Part shown: positions 52,113 through 61,409 of the stretch, one piece after another | Position numbering within the stretch: the stretch's first letter is position 1 | How the letters are laid out: every line of letters starts with the position of its first letter | Assembly (NCBI GenBank): GCA_963757265.1 | Contig: CAVWRA010000006.1 | Coordinates: 2,046,001 to 2,110,000, forward strand | Origin: CAIVVT01 sp963757265 | Lineage (GTDB): Bacteria; Acidobacteriota; Terriglobia; Bryobacterales; Bryobacteraceae | DNA length: 64,000 bases | Direction of reading: 5' to 3' | Notes under the pieces: model-generated | The model's input: only the letters and a program-made list of their open reading frames with translations | What the model was told of the DNA's origin: nothing | Database searches by the model: none | Made by a program: the position numbers and the translations under genes

Positions 52113-54134
52113 GTGTCCTTTCCCCCGAAAATATTGTTCTGGTGCCTGTTCGCTCTCGGCGCAGCTCGTCTCCTGCCAACGCCCTCGCGGATCGGCTTCC
52201 CCGCCGAATTGCGCCCGCTGAACGTCGTCATCATCACCATCGACACGCTGCGGCCCGACCATGTGCACTGCTACGGCTACGGCAAGATCGAAACCCCCAC
52301 TCTTGATCGCATCGCGCAGAGCGGCGTTCTGTTCGAGAACGGCGTCACCCAGACCCCGTTGACTCCGCCCTCGCATGCCAGCATCTTCACCGGTCTCAAC
52401 CCGCCCACCCACAAGGTGCGGAATACCGGAGGATTCGTCCTTTCTCCATCCACGCCAACTCTCGCCAGCCTGCTGCAGCAGCGCGGTTGGGACACCGCCG
52501 CCTTCGTCTCCTCGGCGGTGTTGAAGAAGCGCTTTGGATTCGATCACGGTTTCGCCGTTTACGACGACCAGATGCCGCAGCCTGGCAGTAGACAGGAGTT
52601 CCTGGAGGATGCCGAACGCCGCGCCGGCGACACCGTGGACCATGCCGTGCAATGGCTGGACGGCCGCACCGACAAGCCCTTTTTCCTATGGGTGCATCTC
52701 TACGACCCGCACGCTCCCTACGATCCGCCATCCCCCTTCCACGAGCAGTACAAGGATCGCCTTTACGATGGCGAAATCGCCTACGCCGATCACGAGCTCG
52801 GACGCCTGATGGAACACCTCCGGCATAAATCGCCGCCCGAAAAGACGCTCGTGGCCGCGCTCTCGGACCACGGGGAGAGCCTGGGCGAACACGGCGAATT
52901 CGCGCATGGCGTGTTCCTCTACGATGCCACGCTGCGCATCGCATTCCTGCTCTCCGGGGCCGGGCTGCCCGCCGGAATGCGGATCAAGCCGCAGGCGAGG
53001 ACGATCGACCTGCTGCCGACGATCCTGGAACTGACGGGCGTTCCCGCGCCCGCGGGGATCGAGGGCGCCAGCCTCGTCCCGTTCTTCAGCGGCAACAGCG
53101 CTCTTACGGCCGTTTCGTACGCCGAAACGCTGTATCCAAAAATCAATCTGGGTTGGGCCGAACTGCGCGGCATCCGCACGAATCAATGGAAGTACATTCG
53201 GGCGCCGCGGCCGGAGCTGTACGATCTCAGCCTCGATCCGGGGGAAACGAGCAACGTACTGGCGGAGCATCCATCCGAGGTGCGGAAACTGGAAGCGAAA
53301 CTTGCCGCGGTCACGGGTTCGGCGGGTTCGGAGAAGGTCGAGACGACCCAGATGGATGAGCACACGCTGGCGCAACTAAAGTCCCTGGGCTACACGTCGG
53401 GCTTTGCTTCGCGCTCTTACGATCTGAACGGCCAGGGGGCTGATCCCAAGGATCGCGTGGCCATTCTGAAGATGATGAATGACGCCGAGCGGCCGAAGTC
53501 CGGACTTTCCCCAGCTCGCCGCATCGAACTGATGCAAGAGGCGGTCCGCCTCGACCCGTCCAACCCGCTGCTCTACTATTCTCTCGGCGCTCAATTGGAG
53601 AAATCGGGCCGCTACGACGAGGCCATGAAGCTGTACCGCGCGGCCCTCCAACAAGGTATCGACAAGGGGCACGGGCGGCTGCACTCGCGCCTGGGCGATT
53701 TGCTGGTGCGCGCCGGAAGGAAAGCAGAAGCGATCCCCGAGTACGAGCAGTCCGTCCGGATGAACCCCACCGACGTGGTAACTGCGGGCAACCTGGCCAC
53801 CGCTTACATGCAACTGGGACGGCTGGAAGATGCCGAGCGCATCCTGAATGGCATCCTCGCCATCGAGCCTTCCAACGCCGCCGCCCAGAACCAACTGGGT
53901 GTGCTGGCGATTCAACGGCAGGACGGGACGGCCGCGCGCACCCACTTCGAAAAGGCGGTGGAACTCGACCCCGACCTGGTCGAGGCGTATCTGAATCTCG
54001 GTCTGTTGTATCAGATGGCGGGCGATAGCGCCCGCGCGCGCTCGAGCTTCGAGCAGTTCCTTTCCAAAGCGCCGCCCCGGCAGTACAAGGACCAGATCCC
54101 CAAAGTACGCGCGGCGTTGGCCGAGCTGCAATAA
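52113..54134 (+). CDS. Alkaline-phosphatase-fold 'sulfatase' with C-terminal TPR repeats
   Basis: 673 residues from a GTG at 52113. A signal or anchor at 1-22 precedes a sulfatase-fold domain to about residue 430 (V-V-I-I-T-I-D-T-L-R-P-D-H, P-P-S-H-A-S-I-F-T-G, L-Y-D-P-H-A-P-Y, A-L-S-D-H-G-E-S-L-G-E-H-G). The usual C/S-x-P-x-R formylglycine site is absent; the equivalent place is T-P-L-T-P-P-S-H, so Thr84 or a neighbour would be the nucleophile, as in phosphatases and phosphoethanolamine transferases. From about 480 there are five or so TPR helices pairs. A real arylsulfatase activity is therefore doubtful. It is exported. Confidence 0.82.
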   Translation: MSFPPKILFWCLFALGAARLLPTPSRIGFPAELRPLNVVIITIDTLRPDHVHCYGYGKIETPTLDRIAQSGVLFENGVTQTPLTPPSHASIFTGLNPPTHKVRNTGGFVLSPSTPTLASLLQQRGWDTAAFVSSAVLKKRFGFDHGFAVYDDQMPQPGSRQEFLEDAERRAGDTVDHAVQWLDGRTDKPFFLWVHLYDPHAPYDPPSPFHEQYKDRLYDGEIAYADHELGRLMEHLRHKSPPEKTLVAALSDHGESLGEHGEFAHGVFLYDATLRIAFLLSGAGLPAGMRIKPQARTIDLLPTILELTGVPAPAGIEGASLVPFFSGNSALTAVSYAETLYPKINLGWAELRGIRTNQWKYIRAPRPELYDLSLDPGETSNVLAEHPSEVRKLEAKLAAVTGSAGSEKVETTQMDEHTLAQLKSLGYTSGFASRSYDLNGQGADPKDRVAILKMMNDAERPKSGLSPARRIELMQEAVRLDPSNPLLYYSLGAQLEKSGRYDEAMKLYRAALQQGIDKGHGRLHSRLGDLLVRAGRKAEAIPEYEQSVRMNPTDVVTAGNLATAYMQLGRLEDAERILNGILAIEPSNAAAQNQLGVLAIQRQDGTAARTHFEKAVELDPDLVEAYLNLGLLYQMAGDSARARSSFEQFLSKAPPRQYKDQIPKVRAALAELQ

Positions 54135-54373
54135 TCGAACGGCTCAGCTCGCGAAGATCTGTCGGACCCCGATCGCGCACGGACCCGCGCCGCCTTCCCT
54201 CGGTATGCCTCTCCCGCGTGGTACCAGGTCCCAGCCTCGCTGAATTGGGTAGGCGCTGGGGGGAGTTCGTCCGGCAGGTGTGGGGACGAAGTACACGTTT
54301 CCATCGCCACCGAGTGGGAGGGCTTCCAACTCCCACGGGCCGGGACCTGCTGTGTTGTAGTGGTGAGTTGGCA

Positions 54374-56842
54374 ATGATTCGAATCTCACTCGTAGCAGTT
54401 TTGGCGCTCGCCGCAGTTTCGACTCGCGCCGAGTCGGGCCCGCGCCTGCGGGAGAACTTCAACCAGGGTTGGCTGTTCCAGCGCCAATCTTCCGGCTCGG
54501 GAGAACTGGGATCGTTCGATCGCGACACGACGGCCGCGTCGCAAATCGAGCCCCGGTTCCGGGATGCCATGCAGCCCGACTACGACGATTCGTCGTGGGA
54601 GCACATCGCGCTCCCACATACCTGGAACTCCCAGGACACGATGGATGCCGTCGCTGGCTATTGGCGCGGCATCGGATGGTATCGCAAGCATTTCAGGCTC
54701 GACCCGGGTTTGTCCGGCAAGCGCGTGGTGCTTGAATTCGAGGGCGCGAATCAGGTCGCGGAGTTCTGGCTGAATGGTACCTATCTGGGCGCGCACAAGA
54801 GCGGTTACACGAGCTTCGAACTGGACCTCACGCCGCACGTTCAATTCGCCAACAAGGAGAACGTGCTGACCGTCAAAGTGGATAATCTCTATCACGCCGC
54901 GATCCCGCCCACGGTTAAGACCGACTACAACTTCTACGGTGGCATCTATCGGAATGTCTGGCTGCGGATCAACGACCCCGTCTATTTGAGCAACGTCCGC
55001 TGGGCAACGCCGCAGGTGAGCGAGCAAGCGGCGGCGCTCCAAATACAGGGCAGCCTCAGTAATACGACAGGTGCTCAGCGGAGGCTTACGATCGTCCACC
55101 AGATTCTCAATCCAAAAGGAAGCATCATCGCGACGATAGAGCGGAACGTCTCAGTTGATCCCAGTTCGACTATCGAGTTCAAGCACAGCGCGAACTTGCA
55201 GAAGCCCGAGTTGTGGTCTCCTGACGCGCCTAATCTATGCACGATCCGCAGCTTCCTGCGGGAAGGCGATCGTACCATCGACGCCATTCAGATCCCGCTT
55301 GGTTTTCGCTGGTTCCGTTTCGACCCGCAGGCCGGCTTCCTGCTGAACGGCAACCGCCTGCAGATCCAAGGCGTCAACCGGCATCAATCCTATCCCGGCA
55401 TGGGCAATGCGCTGCCCGACTCACGCCAATGGAAGGACATGCAGCTGATTCGCGACATGGGCGCCAATTTCTGGCGGACTTCTCACTATCCGCCCGCCCC
55501 CGCCACGATGGACGCGTCCGATAGTCTGGGCCTCCTGGTCTGGGAGGAGCTGCCCGTCAATAAGGAGATTGGGAATCCGGAAGAGTACATCGCCAACGTG
55601 CGGCAGATGGCTCGAGAGATGATCGATCGCGATCGGAACCATCCATCCGTCGTGGTCTGGGGCATCGCCGGCGAAGTCAATGCCTCGGCGAGGATCTCCC
55701 AACAGGTAGTGGCCGCCGTGGCCAAAGAGTATCGCGAGCTGGATCCGACGCGGCCGGTGGCGATGCACGAGCCGCGCGGAGAGGCGATGGAGGCCCTGGT
55801 CGATGTAGTTGGTCTCGGTGCCGGCAAGGAAACCGACGAGAAGCACCGGCGCTTCCCGCAACGCGCGTATTTGACCGCGGAATACAGCGCCGCGTTGCCC
55901 GGTCGGGGTCTCTATGACGGCGGTCCGAACAGCGAAGAAGAAGCCTGCGAACGGCACGAAGAGCATCTCCGGCAGCTCAATCGCCGGCCCTGGATGGCAG
56001 GCGGCTGTATCTGGAACGCCATCGATTACGACGGCGAGTCCTACGACCCGGTGATACCCCACATCGTCTCTTTCGGCATGGCCGACATCTGGCGCATTCC
56101 GAAAGAGGTGTACTACTTCTACCAGAGCCAGTGGAGCACGAGGCCGATGGTGCACATTGTCGGGCACTGGACATGGCCCGGGCAGGAAGGCCGTTCTCGC
56201 GCCGTGAAGGTCTACAGCAACGCGCCGCGGGTGGAGCTCCTCCTGAACGGCCGCTCGCTGGGCATCAAAGAGGATACTGGCGGCGCCGGTGATCTTCTGC
56301 ACCCGCCGCGCGTGTGGAACTTGGAATACCAACGCGGCACACTAGAGGCCGTTGCCCAATTCGGAGCTGAGCGCGTCAGCGACATCCACAAGACCGCCGG
56401 CCCGGCCGCGCAGATCATCCTCACATCGGACGCGCGGGAATTGCACTCGGGCGATCGGGGAAGCGTGGCTTACATCACGGCGGTTGTGGCGGACAAGGAT
56501 GGGACGCCGGTCCCCGACTCGGCGGCGCCGATTGCGTTCACCTGGTACGGCCCGGGCGAGCTGTTGCGGCAGACATGGCCCGGACACGAAACCGGTCTGA
56601 CGTGGAACGCCGTGGCCGGCATGACGCTGATTGCATTTCGCGCCACATCGAGAACCGGCGAAGCGGTGATTAGCGCATCGTCCCCAGGTCTCAAAATGGG
56701 CCGAACCACGCTAACCCTGACCGCTCCGGGTAAGCCGAATGAAATGGACTACGAAGAGCGGTTTGAAGAGGACGAAATCCCCGCCACTGGCAATCGAGGC
56801 GTGCGCTCTAAACAGCCCGACACGCGCTCTCGCGCGGAGTAA
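54374..56842 (+). CDS. Secreted glycoside hydrolase family 2 enzyme
   Basis: 822 residues from the ATG at 54374, at the start of a signal peptide (L-V-A-V-L-A-L-A-A-V-S-T-R-A). The GH2 order is seen: jelly-roll sugar-binding domain (L-P-H-T-W-N-S-Q-D, G-I-G-W-Y-R-K-H-F), Ig-like domain, then the TIM barrel (L-Q-I-Q-G-V-N-R-H-Q, R-T-S-H-Y-P-P-A-P, H-P-S-V-V-V-W-G-I-A-G-E) and C-terminal beta domains. E434 is the predicted acid/base and E503 (L-T-A-E-Y-S-A) the nucleophile. The residue before the acid/base is Gly rather than the near-invariant Asn. It probably acts on beta-galactosides or similar. Confidence 0.85.
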   Translation: MIRISLVAVLALAAVSTRAESGPRLRENFNQGWLFQRQSSGSGELGSFDRDTTAASQIEPRFRDAMQPDYDDSSWEHIALPHTWNSQDTMDAVAGYWRGIGWYRKHFRLDPGLSGKRVVLEFEGANQVAEFWLNGTYLGAHKSGYTSFELDLTPHVQFANKENVLTVKVDNLYHAAIPPTVKTDYNFYGGIYRNVWLRINDPVYLSNVRWATPQVSEQAAALQIQGSLSNTTGAQRRLTIVHQILNPKGSIIATIERNVSVDPSSTIEFKHSANLQKPELWSPDAPNLCTIRSFLREGDRTIDAIQIPLGFRWFRFDPQAGFLLNGNRLQIQGVNRHQSYPGMGNALPDSRQWKDMQLIRDMGANFWRTSHYPPAPATMDASDSLGLLVWEELPVNKEIGNPEEYIANVRQMAREMIDRDRNHPSVVVWGIAGEVNASARISQQVVAAVAKEYRELDPTRPVAMHEPRGEAMEALVDVVGLGAGKETDEKHRRFPQRAYLTAEYSAALPGRGLYDGGPNSEEEACERHEEHLRQLNRRPWMAGGCIWNAIDYDGESYDPVIPHIVSFGMADIWRIPKEVYYFYQSQWSTRPMVHIVGHWTWPGQEGRSRAVKVYSNAPRVELLLNGRSLGIKEDTGGAGDLLHPPRVWNLEYQRGTLEAVAQFGAERVSDIHKTAGPAAQIILTSDARELHSGDRGSVAYITAVVADKDGTPVPDSAAPIAFTWYGPGELLRQTWPGHETGLTWNAVAGMTLIAFRATSRTGEAVISASSPGLKMGRTTLTLTAPGKPNEMDYEERFEEDEIPATGNRGVRSKQPDTRSRAE

Positions 56843-57363
56843 GTTCGCGGAGTGTTGAGAGTGTCGCCAAGCTGCCACTCCTGGGGTCTGTCTGATTCTT
56901 GGATGCGCCTCCAAAACTCTCCTCGCTGGTCAACATCGCGGAGAAAACCGCTCTGGCGGATTACTCCATTTCACAATTCGTACCTGCGTCGCTCTTGGCG
57001 AGCCAACGGTGCTTGTCCGTGACGGCGTTGTGACGGCGTTCCGGGGGTGTCCCGTGGGAATTTGGGAAACTCGGTGCACTTCGGTGACCGCAGTTTGCCG
57101 CCATGTTGTTGTATACACGATTGTTGAGCGGTTTCCCAAGCTCATATTCGCATCCGCAAGTTATAGAGCATAAACAACTTACTGGATCTGTGACGGCATT
57201 CAGCCGGCATTCGCGCCCATTAAACAACAGGCCATGTTCTTGTTTTCATTGGCCTTGCCTGCGTGATGAATGCCAGCCAGGCAAGCTGGCAGTCGTTCCG
57301 TTGCTGGTCGTTGTTCGTGGTCTTCCTATTCACATACCACCAAGAAAGTTGTAGTATTATGCC
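56843..57363. other. Non-coding left flank of the defence island
   Basis: About 520 bp with no supported gene and lower GC than its surroundings. GTGACGGCGTT occurs twice in succession near 57017, and a variant GTGACGGCATT recurs at 57191. A 7-bp hairpin (TGCCAGC at 57271 with GCTGGCA ending 57291) sits 70 bp before AbiEi. The composition change suggests an island border, but no attachment repeat is visible. Confidence 0.45.
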
Positions 57364-57975
57364 ATGGCGCAGTCGCACAAAGTAGCGGCGCAGCGGCTCT
57401 TTGAGTTCGCCCAGGAACAACAGGGCTTCTTTACCGCGAAGCAGGCCAAGGCGGCGGGATTCGCCGAGAATACCCACCCATATCATGTGCAAGCGGGCAA
57501 TTGGATTCGGGAGCACCGTGGCGTCTATCGGCTCGCGCAGTTCCCGACTCCTGAAAGACCCGACCTGGTTCTGTGGGCGCTGTGGTCGCGCAACCGCCGC
57601 GAGGAGATCGAGGGTGTGTACAGCCACCAAACCGCTGTCAGTATCCACGAGCTTTCCGATCTTAATCCCGCGAAGCTGCATATGACGGTTCCGATGCGAT
57701 TTCGCCGGTCCAGCGAGACACCGGCCATTCTGGTGCTGCACCACGCCGACCTGCCCGAGAGCGATGTGCAGCTAGCGGAAGGATTCAAGATAACTCGTCC
57801 GCTGCGCACTATCCTCGATCTGATCGGCGCCGAATCGGTTGAACGAACATTCGTCCAGCAGGCGCTTGGACAGGCTTTCAAACGAGGTCTGATCACACGC
57901 CACCAAATTCGAGGCGCACCGATGAGCGATGCGACCCGCAGAATCGTTGAAGGAATGCTACGGAGAGTCGCATGA
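57364..57975 (+). CDS. abiEi: AbiEi-type antitoxin (type IV toxin-antitoxin)
   Basis: 203 residues. The N-terminal winged helix (F-F-T-A-K-Q-A-K-A-A-G-F, W-I-R-E-H-R-G-V-Y-R-L) and central G-V-Y-S-H-Q-T-A-V-S-I-H-E-L-S are the AbiEi pattern; R-P-L-R-T-I-L-D-L-I is the C-terminal domain. AbiEi represses its own operon and counters AbiEii without direct contact. The TGA overlaps the ATG of the toxin gene (ATGA). Confidence 0.88.
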   Translation: MAQSHKVAAQRLFEFAQEQQGFFTAKQAKAAGFAENTHPYHVQAGNWIREHRGVYRLAQFPTPERPDLVLWALWSRNRREEIEGVYSHQTAVSIHELSDLNPAKLHMTVPMRFRRSSETPAILVLHHADLPESDVQLAEGFKITRPLRTILDLIGAESVERTFVQQALGQAFKRGLITRHQIRGAPMSDATRRIVEGMLRRVA

Positions 57976-58841
57976 CGCCGCCGAGGGCATATGCGACGGC
58001 CGGCGCCTTTCGGCGCGCGCTCGAAGAACGATTGAGAAAGACCGCACTGAGGGAGCACATCGAGCTGAACCGTTTGCGACGGCAGGTCTCATTTGACCGC
58101 CTTTTGGCGCGGTTGTTCCGCGAGGGCTCAGCGCCTTGGGCGTTGAAGGGTGGTTACGCGTTGGAACTCCGTTTCAAAGCTGCGCGATCCACCGTGGATA
58201 TCGACTTGACTGTCCAGCACGTGATCGCTGCGCCAGACGGAGACACCAACCAAGTCATCCGCGAGATGCTGCAGCGCGTGGTGGACATTCCGCTAGGCGA
58301 CTGGTTTGAATACACCATCGGCGCACCGGTGCTGGATCTGGCGGCGGCACCATATGGAGGCGCGCGATTTCCAGTTGAAGCCCGCGTGGATCGTCGCGTA
58401 TTCGCAAGATTCCACGTCGATGCCGGGATCGGCGATGTCCTTATGCCGCCATTGGAAGTCATCGTCGGCAGAGACTGGTTGGCGTTTGCTGGCGTAGAAG
58501 CCGCACGCGTCCTGATGATCCCGCGAGAACAACAATTTGCAGAGAAGCTCCACGCATACACCCTTCCACGCGATCCGGCAAACAGCAGGGTGAAAGACCT
58601 GGTGGACCTGACGCTGCTCTTCAGGTCAGGTGAACTAGACCGGCGGAGGGTTCTGGAGGCCCTGCACCTGACCTTCGAGCGAAGAAGAACCCACGAATTG
58701 CCGGAGGTGCTGCCCCTGCCTCCTGCCGACTGGCAGATTCCGTTCGCGGCGTTGTCAATGGAATGTGGGCTCCCGACGGATCTAAATGCAGCCTGTGTTG
58801 ATCTCCAGGCGTTCTTCGACCTCGTGTTGAGCGTTGGCTAG
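57972..58841 (+). CDS. abiEii: AbiEii/AbiGii-family nucleotidyltransferase toxin
   Basis: 289 residues. The nucleotidyltransferase motifs are A-L-K-G-G-Y-A-L-E-L-R-F (motif I), S-T-V-D-I-D-L-T (motif II, D-x-D), and Q-F-A-E-K-L-H-A-Y (motif IV). AbiEii toxins modify tRNA or GTP-bound targets and arrest growth, giving abortive phage resistance. Coupled to AbiEi by a 4-bp overlap. The TOTE-like gene starts 15 bp downstream, so the three may be one transcript. Confidence 0.88.
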   Translation: MTPPRAYATAGAFRRALEERLRKTALREHIELNRLRRQVSFDRLLARLFREGSAPWALKGGYALELRFKAARSTVDIDLTVQHVIAAPDGDTNQVIREMLQRVVDIPLGDWFEYTIGAPVLDLAAAPYGGARFPVEARVDRRVFARFHVDAGIGDVLMPPLEVIVGRDWLAFAGVEAARVLMIPREQQFAEKLHAYTLPRDPANSRVKDLVDLTLLFRSGELDRRRVLEALHLTFERRRTHELPEVLPLPPADWQIPFAALSMECGLPTDLNAACVDLQAFFDLVLSVG

Positions 58842-58856
58842 TGGCAAGAACGACCA

Positions 58857-61275
58857 ATGACCGAAAGCGGATCAGGATCGCTTCCGTTCGGTTCTCCTGA
58901 AGAGGAGGTTACCCGTCTCCGAGACGAGAACACCCGGCTCAGATGGCTGCTAGCCGTACACGGCATTCCACTACCACGACTGGTACCCGACGATCCGCCG
59001 CTGGCCGCGGAAACTCCGACCGCACCGCCACTTGACAAGGATGAACGCGCGCGACAGAGAATTGCGATCTTCAGAGGCCTGTTTCGCGGGCGAGAGGACA
59101 TCTACGCCCGACGGTGGGAGAAGGCTGACGGTGCAGCGGGGTACGTGCCGGCTGCCGTAAAGGACTGGCAAGCGATAAATCGGAGTCGGCCAGAAAAGCG
59201 GAAGAAAGTCGAACGCCAAACGCGGAGGTTCTTGCCGCTAACCGATGCTGTCATCGAGAGCCATCTCCTGGGCAAGGAGACAATCGGCGTGTACCCCCCT
59301 GCTGCCAGACGAGACATGCTGGTTCCTTGCTGTGGACTTCGACAAGAAGACCTGGGAGTAGGACGCGCAGGCGTACCTTGAGACTTGTCATGCCCTCGGT
59401 GTGCCGGCTGCCCTGGAACGATCCCGCTCCGGGAACGGCGGCCACATCTGGGTGTTCTTTGATCGCGCGCTCTCCGCGGTCATGGCCCGCAAGCTGGGAT
59501 GCGTGCTTCTGACCCGAGCCATGGAGCGCCGACACCAGCTCGGCCTGGATTCGTACGACCGCTTCTTCCCCAATCAGGACACGATGCCCAAGGGAGGGTT
59601 TGGCAATCTCATCGCGCTGCCGTTACAGTACGCTCCTCGAAAGCACGGGAACAGTGTCTTCATTGACTCGAACTTCTCGCCCTATCCGGACCAATGGCAG
59701 TTCCTTTCGACGATCCGGCGAATGCCGGTGGATGCCGCCGAGGAAATCGTCGCTCAAGCACAGCGCAAGGGAGATTTGATCGGGGTCCGTATCAGCGTTG
59801 GTGATGAGGAAGGCCCGGACCCATGGACTCTGCCGCCCTCCCGCAAACGGGCTGAGCGTCCCATAGTTGGGCCGTTGCCGAAGAGTGTTCAAATTGTCCG
59901 CGCAAACCTAATCTATGTGGAGAAAAAGGACCTGCCCCCGGCGATGCTCAACCGACTACTTCGCTTGGCGGCGTTTCAGAACCCCGAGTTCTACAAGGCT
60001 CAGGCGATGAGGCTCTCCACGTACGATAAGCCGAGAGTAATCGCATGCGGCCAGGATTTCCCACAGCACATTGCAGTGCCTCGCGGGTGCCTACCCGAGA
60101 CATTGGCGCTACTCGATGCGCACAAGATCCGGGCTGAGGTCAGGGACGAACGCTTTCAGGGCGCAGGAATCAGCGTTGAGTTCAGAGGGCAGCTTCGAGC
60201 GGCACAAGAAGATGCGGTAGAGAAGATCGTCTCCCATGACGAGGGTATTCTCTGCGCCCCCACCGCATTCGGGAAGACGGCCGTGGCTGCTTGGCTGATC
60301 GCGAAGCGAAAGGTCAACACGCTGGTTCTGGACCACCGACAGCAATTGCTCGATCAGTGGCAGGAGCGCCTCGGGATGTTCCTTGACTTGCCGGCCAAGT
60401 CCATTGGGCACACTGGGGGCGGGAAGATGGACCGCACAGGGTGCGTGGATGTCGCTGTCATTCAAAGCCTCCATAGAAAAGACGAGGTGAAGGACTTCGT
60501 CGCCGAGTACGGCCAAGTGATCGTCGATGAATGCCACCACATCTCCGCATTCACGTTCGAGCAGGTCATGCGGCAGGTAAAGGCCAAGTACATTGTTGGG
60601 CTCACTGCGACGCCGACCCGAAAGGATGGGCACCACCCGATCATCTACATGCAGTGTGGCCCCGTGCGATTCAGCATGAGCGCCCGCACGATGACCGAAA
60701 GCACGCCATTCGAACACAAGGTAACGCCGCGCAGTACGGAATTCAGAATGCCTCTCGAGCTGACGGACGTCACGATTCAGGACATCTACTCAGCCCTAGT
60801 TCAAGATGCTCGCCGAAACGAGCTGATCGCCAGCGACGTTGCCTCCGCCCTCCAACAGGGACGCTGTCCGCTCCTCCTCACCGGCCGGACTGACCACCTT
60901 GAGTTCTTCGCCTCAAGGTTGGCGGGAACGGCGAAGCACATCTTCATAATGAAGGGCGGCATGTCGAAGAAGCAGCGCCGTGCGTTGACGGAGGCGATGG
61001 CGTCAACCCCCGAAGGTGAGTCGCGCGTCATTCTAGTCACGGGCAGCTACATCGGCGAAGGCTTCGACGACGCGCGCCTCGACACGCTCTTCCTGGCAAT
61101 GCCGATATCCTGGAAGGGTACGCTGCAACAGTATGTCGGCAGACTGCACCGACTGCACGACAGCAAGCGGTTCGTGCAGGTCTACAACTACGTGGACATC
61201 TACGTTCCGATGCTGGCGCGGATGTACGAACGCCGACTAAAGCGCTACGCCAACATCGGGTACGTCATCGAATGA
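58857..61275 (+). pseudogene. TOTE-type primase (AEP)-superfamily 2 helicase, broken by +1 shift and TAG
   Basis: A coiled-coil start (R-L-R-D-E-N-T-R-L-R-W-L) leads to an AEP-like primase: W-F-L-A-V-D-F-D (catalytic Asps), S-G-N-G-G-H-I-W-V-F-F and S-Y-D-R-F-F-P-N-Q-D. Then a helicase: C-A-P-T-A-F-G-K-T (I), V-I-V-D-E-C-H-H (II), L-T-A-T-P-T-R (III) and Q-Y-V-G-R-L-H-R (VI), ending at residue ~805. No C-terminal nuclease domain is seen. Two lesions: one extra C in the six-C run at 59294-59299 (2419 bp, 3n+1) and a TAG at 59359-59361 two residues after K-K-T-W-E. Without them the protein would be intact. It follows abiEii by 15 bp. An ATG-like restart at 59401 could still make the helicase part. 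Confidence 0.8.
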
Positions 61276-61409
61276 AAGGCGCCGAACCGATACACAGATT
61301 GAAAGTGCAATTCTATGGGATACTACTATTTGTCTATGGAAAATATATGGTATACTTGAGAGTTTCAAGTGGCAATTGAACAAGGCATGGAGTACAAGGG
61401 CCATTCGCC

